Source of the DNA: a virus | Virus record (IMG/VR): IMGVR_UViG_3300041809_003467 | Span: 1 to 41,331 of that record | Length of the DNA: 41,331 nucleotides | Direction: 5' to 3' (one strand) | In this document: positions 25,004-32,790 of the stretch, piece by piece | How the letters are laid out: each line of letters starts with the position of its first letter | How positions within the stretch are numbered: the first letter of the stretch is position 1 | Program-made: the position numbers and the translations under genes | Notes under the pieces: generated by a model | Told to the model about the DNA's origin: nothing | Database searches by the model: none | The model's input: only the letters and a program-made list of their open reading frames with translations

Positions 25004-25344
25004 CAGAAGGTAACCAGCGGATCCGCCTCGATCTGCCCGTCGATTAGCAGCAGTCCCTTGGGTGCCAGGCGCGCGAACATGATCGTATCCGGCCTCATTT
25101 CGTTCACCCGGTCCGCGCGCCACTTCCCCATCGCCTTCGCGCGCCAGATCTTGATGTACTCGGAATCGGCCAGCAGCGATAGCGAGAACTGCAAACCCTC
25201 CACAGTCATTGGCGATCCGACCATATTGAGCGCCTTCGACAGTGAGCCCACACTCACCATCTCCTGGTCGTATCCCTGTTTGAGCGCGAGCAATATCGCG
25301 CCCCGCTCCTCCGCATGCCGCGCCTCTTCCATTTCCCGGATCAC
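25003..25344 (-). CDS. Mu gp26-like winged-helix protein (113 aa)
   Basis: Short helical protein with a winged-helix look: VSVGSLSKALNMVG, MTVEGLQFSLSLLADSEYI and an ADRVNEMRPDTIMFARLAPKG end. In Mu the small gene 26 precedes 27. GTG 25344 overlaps the previous stop (GTGA). The role is unknown, perhaps packaging or late DNA binding. Confidence 0.6.
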   Translation of the reverse strand: MIREMEEARHAEERGAILLALKQGYDQEMVSVGSLSKALNMVGSPMTVEGLQFSLSLLADSEYIKIWRAKAMGKWRADRVNEMRPDTIMFARLAPKGLLLIDGQIEADPLVTF

Positions 25345-25664
25345 GCCACTCTCCTACTCGCCTCCAACTTCACCGACTGCAACTGATCGTCTATCCGGAT
25401 CAAGTAGCCTTTTTGCATCTCGATCCGGTCCGCCAACAACCGCACCGCCATCAGTACTTCGCGGTCGTCGTTTCTCCCGTCCTTCACGGCCTGTGCCAGG
25501 TTCGCCGTCGCCGCCGCTTGTGTCGTCATCGCCTGCACCTGCTGCGTATGCGCCTCCAGAAATTTCCCCGCCCAGTTGTTGATCAGGCTCCACATCATCC
25601 AGCAGAAGCCGCCCGCGCCGCCGTAATTCACGACGAGCTTTACCAGCCATTCCCACTGCGCCAT
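25341..25664 (-). CDS. Membrane-anchored coiled-coil protein, DUF2730-like (107 aa)
   Basis: One hydrophobic segment at about residues 8-28 (VVNYGGAGGFCWMMWSLI) followed by an amphipathic helix rich in Gln/Ala/Glu (about 30-100). This fits the Mu gp25/DUF2730 shape. ATG 25664 overlaps the hydrolase stop (TGATG), so it is translated with the exported cassette upstream. Could be a spanin- or holin-related protein; the family is not certain. Confidence 0.6.
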   Translation of the reverse strand: MAQWEWLVKLVVNYGGAGGFCWMMWSLINNWAGKFLEAHTQQVQAMTTQAAATANLAQAVKDGRNDDREVLMAVRLLADRIEMQKGYLIRIDDQLQSVKLEASRRVA

Positions 25665-27328
25665 CAAAATATCCCCCCTCGGGCCGGGGCCGACGCCACC
25701 GGGCAGCGGCTCAGTCCCGTTCCTAGACAGTTATTTACGCCGGTCAACGCTCTGAACTCGCCGTACCCGACAGCACTTGTAATCGGCGATGGCTGCTGGG
25801 TCCAGTCGGCACCGTGATCGCTTTGCCCCGCCGTGTAGCTCGGTTGCGCAAACACGGTCATCGTGTAGTTGGGTTGCGTACTCAGTAGTTCCGCCTCTGG
25901 GGTAAAGCTGGGATCAGCACTACCGCGCTGAAAGTGAACCATAACGGGGCTGGTGTTTCCGGCCAGTGACCAAGAATAAGGCCCCGTCGCCGCACATGAC
26001 GTGTAGCAGGCGCTTGGTGTAGTACAGGTTGCCTGGAGCGCATTGTCCACCGACCAGCTCGACTTCGTGACATTCCCGTCTCCCATGTCGGCTGAGATAG
26101 TAATTGAACCTGTCGAGGAGTTGTACGCGGTCACCGTGCCTTCTAAATAATCCATGTTGGCGTCTGCGGTTTCAACGGCACGCGCGCGGTTACCCGCAGC
26201 CCAACTCAACCCGGCTCCCACTGTCAACGTAACTGAAGTAGGAAAAGTCGCCGGGATTGTCGCAGAAGTCGAGCTTGTGGTGTAGTACCCCGCGTTCCAA
26301 CCGCTGGTGCAGGCCGGGAGCGCTCCGCAACCACAATTCTGCACGCTGATCTGTGGAGCATAGTTACTGGCAAGTGCTTGGCCCCAGTTCGTCAAGCGTT
26401 GATAAGCCAGGTTCGACTCGATGGCCGGACTGCCGACCACAACCGCCACGCGGCCAGGATCGTAAACCGTCCAGTTAGTGCTGCTCCACTCCGAGTATCC
26501 AGGCGTGCCGGATGAGTTGTTAAGATAAGTGCAGGTGGAACCGAGATTGCATTTACCGATGCCGATGAATTGCAGAACGAGGTTCGCGCCGGAACTAAGC
26601 CCGGTGAGTATGATCTGATTCGGATCGCCGGGGATGGAGTAGGTCGAGCACGCCCCAACGCCAGGAGCGGACCCACCTGCCGAGCACTGGCCCAAAAAAG
26701 ATAGCAGCGACGCGATGTCATTCAGCGCTACAGGCAACTGGATCGACGGGATAATCCCGAACGCGCCCGAGGCGTGCGAATTGGCGACCGACGAAACGGT
26801 AATCGTGCCGGATGCACTGCACGGGCCGCTGATCGCAGTCACGTTCATTACTTCCCCGTCGATTGAGAGTGTCCACGATGGCGAAACGCCTGTCGGACAG
26901 AACGTGAAACCGGCGCCGCCTGTCGTGGTGTACGGATACGCCGTTGTCGGGATGACAACATTGCTTCCCGCCGTGATCGCGGAACGCAGCGTAAATATGG
27001 TGTTCAGCGTGTATCTGGGAAGCAGGACGGTGTACCCGTCCAGCGCCATCTGAATGGCGTAATCCTCATTCATCCCGTTGACGAGCATCCCGGTGAGGCC
27101 GCCGCCGTGAACGGCCACAATAATGGGGCTGGTCTTGGAAGAGACGCCTTTCGCCGTGCCGTAATACAGATCGTAAGCCCGTTGATCCTCCCCGGGGACA
27201 GTGGAAGAGTTGCTCGACCAGGAGACGTTGCACACCGTCGTCACGCCACCGGAAGTCCCCGCTGTGCAGGTATAAGGGAGAGCCCGCGCGGAAACCGAAA
27301 GGAGTATAAGTGCAAGGAGTTTACGCAT
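25664..27328 (-). CDS. Exported alpha/beta hydrolase with nested tail-fibre modules (554 aa)
   Basis: Residues 1-16 are a Sec signal peptide (MRKLLALILLSVSARA). The esterase-type fold shows the oxyanion motif HGGG (74-77), nucleophile elbow G-L-S-S-G with Ser245, Asp472 (GSADPSFTP) and His505 (SDHGADW). Two segments interrupt it. Residues 152-192 carry an IDGEVMNV...HASGA module also found twice in the phage tip protein. Residues about 352-428 carry a classical tail-fibre module (SSTSATIP, then LEGTVTAYNSSTGSITIS, then SSWSV). Likely cleaves an ester on a polysaccharide or other polymer. The short ATG 27328, four bases after the previous stop, beats an upstream ATG because it leaves an intact signal peptide. 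Confidence 0.8.
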   Translation of the reverse strand: MRKLLALILLSVSARALPYTCTAGTSGGVTTVCNVSWSSNSSTVPGEDQRAYDLYYGTAKGVSSKTSPIIVAVHGGGLTGMLVNGMNEDYAIQMALDGYTVLLPRYTLNTIFTLRSAITAGSNVVIPTTAYPYTTTGGAGFTFCPTGVSPSWTLSIDGEVMNVTAISGPCSASGTITVSSVANSHASGAFGIIPSIQLPVALNDIASLLSFLGQCSAGGSAPGVGACSTYSIPGDPNQIILTGLSSGANLVLQFIGIGKCNLGSTCTYLNNSSGTPGYSEWSSTNWTVYDPGRVAVVVGSPAIESNLAYQRLTNWGQALASNYAPQISVQNCGCGALPACTSGWNAGYYTTSSTSATIPATFPTSVTLTVGAGLSWAAGNRARAVETADANMDYLEGTVTAYNSSTGSITISADMGDGNVTKSSWSVDNALQATCTTPSACYTSCAATGPYSWSLAGNTSPVMVHFQRGSADPSFTPEAELLSTQPNYTMTVFAQPSYTAGQSDHGADWTQQPSPITSAVGYGEFRALTGVNNCLGTGLSRCPVASAPARGGIF

Positions 27329-27332
27329 GGTT

Positions 27333-28595
27333 TTAGTGGTGGCGCGGAACCACACTCACGCCGCCGCCTACCGGAGCAATATACCCGGCGTAAGACATGG
27401 CCAATGTGGTGGCGCCGGGAGAACCCGCGGTGTTGGTCAACAACGTGTCGAGCAGATCCCACTGACTTACAGAGAAACTCAGGCCCGTTGACGTGCAGTA
27501 GACAGCGCTCGCCCCGGATATCGAGCACTCCACCGCCGTTTCGGTCGTCGCATTGTCCCGCAACTGGTATTCTTGGGTAGCGGAAGCTCCGGGCGCGGCG
27601 GCGCGGAGGGCGGCGAAGGCCGCGATCTGCATAGCCGGAAACACCATCTGCGCATTGAGTTCCGGCGTCTCGGCATAGCACCTGTTGGCCACCTGATACC
27701 ACTCAGCAGTGGTCTGCGCAGTGTTGCGGAAAGCCGGGATGATGAACTGCCCCAGTGTCGTCGGAACAAAGACGATAGATATATAGTAGTTCTGGTTCAC
27801 TGCGGTGCCGGCAGGTGCCGAGACGTTGAACTCGACCACGTCGCCAGCGCTTACTGCCTGTGTGCCAGTCAGTGCGGTGACGCTATTGGTTCCGGTCGTC
27901 AGCGAGGCGGTTAGAACGGTTGCAGGCGTGCCACCGGAAGCGGCCCACATGAAATTATATACGACCGTTTCGCCGGTTCCGTTCGACGGCATCTGCACGT
28001 AGGCTTTTTTGAACGTGCCAGGAACAGGTATCACGGTGTAGCCGTTGGCTGCCCCGTTGGTGAAGACTCCCGTTCCGAGTCCACTGTACTGGTTAGACGA
28101 GCCGCTGGGCGTGCCGCCCGAACTCCCAAAGATTGTCTCCCCTTCAACCGTGGGCACAAAGCCCACGTACCCGCTCATCAGGGTTGCCGTGGGTGAACCC
28201 GATATCTGCTGCTCAACGGAGATGTAATCCCCGAGGGCCACCGATACGCAATGGCTGGTGTCAGCGCCGGCGGTGGCGGACCCGGTAATTGTCACCGCCG
28301 GTGCGCCGCTTGGGATCGAACCGTTTTTGTAGAGCGAGAACGTCCAGGATGTGCTCCCACCTGGAGCGGTGTGCAGCCACGCGCCGATTGAACAGATTTG
28401 TCCTCCTGTCGGCACGAGGAAATTAGTCTGGTTGGTGTTGCCGGACGTGTACTGGTTGCTCGACTGTAAAGCATACCACTCGTTGCCGACCGTGATATTA
28501 GTGCCGCCCGTCGGCCCGAACCACAGGTACTGCGTGGTGGTTTGGGCGCAGGCGCAGGCGACGAAGGCAAACAAAAGAATCAACAGTTTTCGCAT
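27333..28595 (-). CDS. Exported triple beta-sandwich protein (420 aa)
   Basis: Signal peptide MRKLLILLFAFVACACAQ. After it come three similar beta-sandwich units, about residues 58-148, 183-278 and 300-410, of the kind used by phage and bacterial surface fibres. The first two carry Gly-Asp turns (LGDYISVEQ; AGDVVEFNV) and end in GFVPT and VFVPT; the third is more diverged. Start 28595 comes one base after the previous stop. It has no catalytic motif. The two upstream and one downstream neighbours also carry signal peptides, so export seems intended. Confidence 0.65.
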   Translation of the reverse strand: MRKLLILLFAFVACACAQTTTQYLWFGPTGGTNITVGNEWYALQSSNQYTSGNTNQTNFLVPTGGQICSIGAWLHTAPGGSTSWTFSLYKNGSIPSGAPAVTITGSATAGADTSHCVSVALGDYISVEQQISGSPTATLMSGYVGFVPTVEGETIFGSSGGTPSGSSNQYSGLGTGVFTNGAANGYTVIPVPGTFKKAYVQMPSNGTGETVVYNFMWAASGGTPATVLTASLTTGTNSVTALTGTQAVSAGDVVEFNVSAPAGTAVNQNYYISIVFVPTTLGQFIIPAFRNTAQTTAEWYQVANRCYAETPELNAQMVFPAMQIAAFAALRAAAPGASATQEYQLRDNATTETAVECSISGASAVYCTSTGLSFSVSQWDLLDTLLTNTAGSPGATTLAMSYAGYIAPVGGGVSVVPRHH

Positions 28596-28596
28596 G

Positions 28597-31284
28597 TTAG
28601 TAAGTCCCTTTGAACGCCATCGAGATCTGCTTTGTAGTACCGTCCGCAACAAAAGTCAGTTTGATAAAGCCGCCAGACGCGATGGTTGTAGTGCTACCCT
28701 GTGTCCCGCTCGCGTACGTGTTGGCGCTTGATGGCGTGATCGCGCCGGTCAGTAACGCATTCCCTGATCCATCCGTCGCATTGCAGCTGGTAGAACCGCT
28801 GGCGTTGTCCACCGCGCACAGGATGCCGGTGAGCGTAACCGTCTGGCCGGTCCAGTTGAAACAGTTATTTTGAAGGTAGGTCTGTGCTGGAATGGCATTG
28901 TAGCCATCACCGAGGCCACCGCTTACACAACCCCACGGGCGCGCGCCGACTTCCGCGGCCACAACTTGCGCAGCGGTGGCCGCCGCTGGTGGACCCGTGG
29001 TCGAATCAAATTGGATACCGTTGATTGCCACGCCGCCGACTTGAGCGGTTGTCCCCGCCTGGGTGTAGTAGCTCACGTCGTATTGTGCGAAAGGCGACAC
29101 CGTTCCGCTTCCGCCGCTCGAAGTTCCGCAAGGCGCGGTCGCATCACCAATCCTGACAAGGTTCCCAACTTTCGTAATCGTCGCGCAATCCCCATTGGTA
29201 TACGAACCCAGCGAAGCCACAGGGATAGTCAACTCCATGGAGTCCACCCCTCCCGTGTAGTTGTGGTAAGCACCTACGGTGGTGTCTTCCAACAGGCATT
29301 TGGCGGTACCGCACGTCCCACCAGCCGAACCCGGCACGTACAAGCTAGCAGCCGAGAAGTCGTACAAATGAGCCCCGAACGTTGCCGCCGCTGTGATATA
29401 CACGAGGTTCGGGGCATCGCTGAGGTTCGTGCTGGCCGGTTGCGTCTGATGCTGTCCGGCGTGATCGATATACGATACCCACTCGTTGGCGCTAGCAGTG
29501 GCGTACTTCACGTAGCCATATTCGTTGCAAGCGCTGTCGTACTGGTGGAGTGTCAAATCCGTGGAATCGAACCATGGCAGCACGTAGCCCGCTGGCGGGA
29601 ACGTGCCAGAAACACACGTTGGCGCCGTCGCAGTCGCGGGCATCGACCAGCCGGTGCCGTTCGGGCTCGCGAACACCCAATAGCTCGCCCCGTCGTAATA
29701 GCCGAAATAGCTCGTCTCCGCGCCGAGATACGGCAGCGGAGGCCCGGCATTCGGAAAGATACCACCCGCCGGCCAAGCCACGGCGGTAAGCGTCGTGCCG
29801 CCCTGCGTCAGCAGAATCGAATGGTTGTTCCGCGACCAATTCGATATTGAGAATGTGATCGCAGATTGATTGCTCAGCGCGATCTCATAATTCAGGAAGG
29901 GCGCAACCCCGGAGGGCGTGCCTACACAAGCGGTCTCGCTGATCGCGAAGGAAGCCGCCGCAGTCGTGATGCTGCAAGTTCCCGCCGTGATCTGGTGGCC
30001 GCGATCGGAGCCGGGGAGTTCCACCCACACCAGCGTGCCTGCGCAGGCCGACGCGCAAGCAGACCGAACGCTAGCCACTGAATCCACAATCGGGACGGTA
30101 TTGGAGCTGTTGTTACCGGAATCGTGAATATACCCGGCAGTCGTGGTCGATGGCGCAATGATATCGCCAATTGTGGTAGTGCCATTATCGAGCAAGATCT
30201 GCGCAAAACCGACTTTCTGCACGTTTACGGAACCCGCCGCGCCCACGGTCGCCAGCGCCACGCCGTACCATGTCGTAGCCGATGTAGTTACCTCAACCAC
30301 CTGGCAAGTGGCCGCGCCCGAACTGCTATCCAACATGACCAGCGTATTGGCCGTAACGCCGCCCGCGCCAACGGTGCAGGATTGAATCACGGCAGGCACG
30401 CTCGCCGCCGTCCCGGCCGTATTCTGATTCAGGGTCGGGATATCGCCCGCCACCAGCGAACACGGCCCGAAAATCGTAGCGCTGCCGCATGTGCCAATCA
30501 CCTGGTGCGGTCCCTGGCCGGGAGTGGGCGCGATGCCGATATTGCCGTTCGATGTCAGCGGGTTATTCGACAGCGTGAGCCATGCCACCGACGAAAGAGC
30601 CAGGCCGACCGAAGATATTCCCCCACCCGCGCCGGGGCATGTGATCCACGAAGCCGGACCGCTGGACGGCACGCTGTAGCACCATGTGCCGACACCCGGA
30701 GTGGCAAGTCTCGCCGGCGCGCCAGCGGCACCGCCCACGATCATGTCATACGGCGACGTCATCGGGTTATTCAGCACTGCGAACGTGCCGAGCCCGAGAT
30801 TTGTGCGCGCGTTCGCCGCGTTCGCCAGGTCGGAGAGATTATTCGCGGCTTGCAGAAACGCGCCAACGTTCTGCACCGCGGCTGTCCCCAATCCCAGACT
30901 TGTGCGCGCGTTTGCCGCGCTCGCCAAGTCAGTCAGATTATTCGACGCCTGAAGAAAAGTTGGCGCCCCTGTGATTTTGCCCCACGCGAGACCGGTAATC
31001 CACGCCGGATTATTGAACGTTCCGTTCGCTGTGACACGCTGTGTCCAGGTGCCCGGATTCCCCGTGCCGATGCAGTCGTACGTATTCAATCCAGCCGTGT
31101 CGAAATAGTGATCCCTGCCGGCGGTGCAAGCCTGTGTGCTGGGTGCCCCCGTGCCGGACTGCCAGTTCGCCTTGCCGTTCATCGCGCCATACAGATTGGA
31201 GGCCGCCGTCTGCGTCGAGAAGTCGTACCACTGCGCCAGCGCCGGCATGCAGCAGGTGGCCACGATGAGGAATAAACGTTTCAT
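28597..31284 (-). CDS. Exported tail-fibre-like protein (895 aa)
   Basis: Signal peptide MKRLFLIVATCCMPALAQ, with a GGGAAGGA site before ATG 31284. Residues about 105-165 hold two copies of the tail-fibre repeat (LQASNNLTDLASAANARTSL; LQAANNLSDLANAANARTNL), each followed by LGLGT, then Gly/Ser/Thr-rich segments with a Ser-Pro/Gly pattern and scattered Cys. The C-terminal ~200 residues are compact beta-type sequence, with a Thr/Ser-rich shoulder and the ending FKGTY. Fibres normally assemble in the cytoplasm, so the export signal is odd. It may be an adhesin-like surface fibre or a shed receptor-binding copy. Confidence 0.7.
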   Translation of the reverse strand: MKRLFLIVATCCMPALAQWYDFSTQTAASNLYGAMNGKANWQSGTGAPSTQACTAGRDHYFDTAGLNTYDCIGTGNPGTWTQRVTANGTFNNPAWITGLAWGKITGAPTFLQASNNLTDLASAANARTSLGLGTAAVQNVGAFLQAANNLSDLANAANARTNLGLGTFAVLNNPMTSPYDMIVGGAAGAPARLATPGVGTWCYSVPSSGPASWITCPGAGGGISSVGLALSSVAWLTLSNNPLTSNGNIGIAPTPGQGPHQVIGTCGSATIFGPCSLVAGDIPTLNQNTAGTAASVPAVIQSCTVGAGGVTANTLVMLDSSSGAATCQVVEVTTSATTWYGVALATVGAAGSVNVQKVGFAQILLDNGTTTIGDIIAPSTTTAGYIHDSGNNSSNTVPIVDSVASVRSACASACAGTLVWVELPGSDRGHQITAGTCSITTAAASFAISETACVGTPSGVAPFLNYEIALSNQSAITFSISNWSRNNHSILLTQGGTTLTAVAWPAGGIFPNAGPPLPYLGAETSYFGYYDGASYWVFASPNGTGWSMPATATAPTCVSGTFPPAGYVLPWFDSTDLTLHQYDSACNEYGYVKYATASANEWVSYIDHAGQHQTQPASTNLSDAPNLVYITAAATFGAHLYDFSAASLYVPGSAGGTCGTAKCLLEDTTVGAYHNYTGGVDSMELTIPVASLGSYTNGDCATITKVGNLVRIGDATAPCGTSSGGSGTVSPFAQYDVSYYTQAGTTAQVGGVAINGIQFDSTTGPPAAATAAQVVAAEVGARPWGCVSGGLGDGYNAIPAQTYLQNNCFNWTGQTVTLTGILCAVDNASGSTSCNATDGSGNALLTGAITPSSANTYASGTQGSTTTIASGGFIKLTFVADGTTKQISMAFKGTY
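30791..30957. repeat. 68-bp imperfect direct repeat in the exported fibre gene
   Basis: Copies at 30791-30858 and 30890-30957, 99 bases apart (33 codons), encode the two fibre repeat units. They differ at scattered, mostly third codon positions, so they are an old duplication rather than recent slippage. Confidence 0.85.
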
Positions 31285-31294
31285 GCTTCCTTCC

Positions 31295-31864
31295 CTAATT
31301 TCCGATGCTCGCCAACTGACTGTTCGTCAACGTCGATAGCTGACTGTTCGTCAGCGTCGATAAGCTAAGCCCGGTACCCGATACCGAGCCTGGACAGCCG
31401 CTCTGTGTCAGCGTCACGGCGCCGTTGGTCACCTGCACGCAATACGTGCCGTTCGCCACCCCAGCCGTAAGTTGCCCCAGGGAAAACATCAGGCTTACCG
31501 ACGGCGGAATATTGATCCTCACCGCCGCGAGACTGAGTGTGCTCCCCGTCGTAGTAACTAACCAGTAGTCCGTCCGCGGCGCCGCGCCGTCCAACTGCCA
31601 TTTCGCGATGTAACTCGTCGTGGATGGAATGCCCGTGTCATTCGGCTCTAACTGAACCGAGAAAGCGCCGTTGATCACCGGCACAGACAGCGGGGTAGTT
31701 TCCACCCAGGTGCCATCGGCGGCTAGGAAAGCCGCGGACGCGGTAATAGTGATCTTCCCCGTCGCCAGGTGCTGTCCGTCGCCGGCCGTGATTTTCGACT
31801 GTGCGACCGTCGTTGATGCCGCCAATGCCACCGGGAGCCACAGTGCGATCGCCAGCCTCAGCAT
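31295..31864 (-). CDS. Exported fibre-associated protein (189 aa)
   Basis: Signal peptide MLRLAIALWLPVALAAS. Residues about 25-120 form a beta domain of the kind found at the start of phage fibres (VINGAFSVQLEPNDTG, YIAKWQLDGA, DYWLVTTTGSTLSLAAV). The C-terminus has two STLTNSQL units, then LASIGN. ATG 31864 has AGGGAG eight bases upstream and overlaps the previous stop by seven bases. First gene of the exported cassette. Probably an anchor or chaperone for the large fibre-like protein; inferred. Confidence 0.6.
   Translation of the reverse strand: MLRLAIALWLPVALAASTTVAQSKITAGDGQHLATGKITITASAAFLAADGTWVETTPLSVPVINGAFSVQLEPNDTGIPSTTSYIAKWQLDGAAPRTDYWLVTTTGSTLSLAAVRINIPPSVSLMFSLGQLTAGVANGTYCVQVTNGAVTLTQSGCPGSVSGTGLSLSTLTNSQLSTLTNSQLASIGN
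31314..31361. repeat. 24-bp tandem direct repeat at the end of the fibre-associated gene
   Basis: Two 24-bp units (31314-31337 and 31338-31361) differ at two positions and encode the STLTNSQL octapeptide twice. The repeat is in frame. Confidence 0.9.
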
Positions 31865-32178
31865 TTCGCGAGCTCCCTTCGCACCACCGCGGACACCCGG
31901 CGGTGGTTGCGCTGGCAACCCGCCAACTCGCAGAACGCCTCGCGCAAGCGGTCCTCCCGCTCGTATCCCGGCCCGAAGTTCTTACATACGACCTCCACCA
32001 TCAGAAACAAAATCCGCTCCACGTTTCCGATCCGTTCATCCATCCTAGTGATGCTCGACGGATTGCCCAAGAGCCCCATCGAGCGGGAAGGCCGTCCGGG
32101 TGTGCCGGCATCGAGGCGCGTGCCGCGAGGCGGCCCTATTTCCTCGCCATCGCGCCGTATTTTGGCCTTCCCGCTCAT
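31858..32178 (-). CDS. Hypothetical protein before the exported cassette (106 aa)
   Basis: ATG 32178 follows the membrane gene's stop (32186) by seven bases. The N-terminal 45 residues are Arg/Gly/Pro-rich; the rest is a helix pair (RMDERIGNVERILFLMVEVV) and a Cys-containing basic end (FCELAGCQRNHRRVSAV). An internal ATG at 32043 could give a 61-residue form starting MDERIG. No family recognised. Confidence 0.5.
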   Translation of the reverse strand: MSGKAKIRRDGEEIGPPRGTRLDAGTPGRPSRSMGLLGNPSSITRMDERIGNVERILFLMVEVVCKNFGPGYEREDRLREAFCELAGCQRNHRRVSAVVRRELAKC

Positions 32179-32185
32179 CTCGCAG

Positions 32186-32365
32186 TCACAGTATGGGCCG
32201 ATGCGGCCAAAGTAGTATGGCGGCCGCCAGCGCCAGGAAACACAGCATCGCGATCGCCGCGCGCCTCACCATTGCCGCCTGCATCCGCGACCACCGTTCG
32301 TACCGTGCGCACCGCGCGCAGCAGGCCTTCACGCACAGCCAATAATGCACTCGCTCGCTTCTCAC
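32186..32365 (-). CDS. Small membrane protein with Cys cluster (59 aa)
   Basis: This frame is not the longest here but fits best. GTG 32365 overlaps the GemA stop (GTGA). It reads a Cys-rich basic start (LCVKACCARCARYERW) followed by a membrane helix near residues 36-53 (AIAMLCFLALAAAILLW) and a short tail. A longer frame in the same place is Arg/Ala/Gly-rich shadow. It may anchor or regulate something at the membrane; function unknown. Confidence 0.5.
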   Translation of the reverse strand: MRSERVHYWLCVKACCARCARYERWSRMQAAMVRRAAIAMLCFLALAAAILLWPHRPIL

Positions 32366-32790
32366 GCCACACCGTCCCTTCGATTCATCGCCCGCAGTCC
32401 GCCCATCACCCGCACGAAATCCTTGCGCGATCGGATCGTCTCGCGACCGCGTAGTTGCCGGCGCACGAAATTCCGTTGTCCGTCCGCGCCCAGGCCGCGT
32501 GCCCCAAACTCACGCGCTAGGTCTTCCAGGTCGCCCGCGGACACTATCTCGTCGCCCTTCCCCGCCAGCTCGCCCCGCTTCGGCAGCGTACCTGCGCGCT
32601 TTAGACCCTTGCCCGTCCATCCGCGGTAAATCGCCAGGAGCTGCTCGTCCGTCAGCTCTGACATGGAGTGCACGCCGTAGCGCTCGCGCGCCAGATCGTG
32701 CAGCGCGTCGTGATCGAGCCCGCGCTTCACGGCCTCCGCATGCACCGCGGAGAATAGCCGATTCCGATATCCCTTCTGCGGTCCTGGCAT
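32362..32790 (-). CDS. gemA: GemA / Mu gp16-like regulator (142 aa)
   Basis: The middle (residues 10-70: RLFSAVHAEAVKRGLDHDAL, then HSMSELTDEQLLAIYRGWTG) matches the gp16/GemA family of transposable phages, here followed by a basic helix region. GemA influences host gene expression and DNA supercoiling in Mu. The ATG at 32790 directly follows the previous TAA. Next to Gam-type and regulator genes, as in Mu's semi-essential early region. Confidence 0.8.
   Translation of the reverse strand: MPGPQKGYRNRLFSAVHAEAVKRGLDHDALHDLARERYGVHSMSELTDEQLLAIYRGWTGKGLKRAGTLPKRGELAGKGDEIVSAGDLEDLAREFGARGLGADGQRNFVRRQLRGRETIRSRKDFVRVMGGLRAMNRRDGVA

Noticed and set aside
32175-32372. 65-residue minus frame starting MWREKRAS
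   Set aside because: Arg/Ala/Gly-rich, no start-stop fit; the other frame with GTGA overlap and a membrane helix is preferred.
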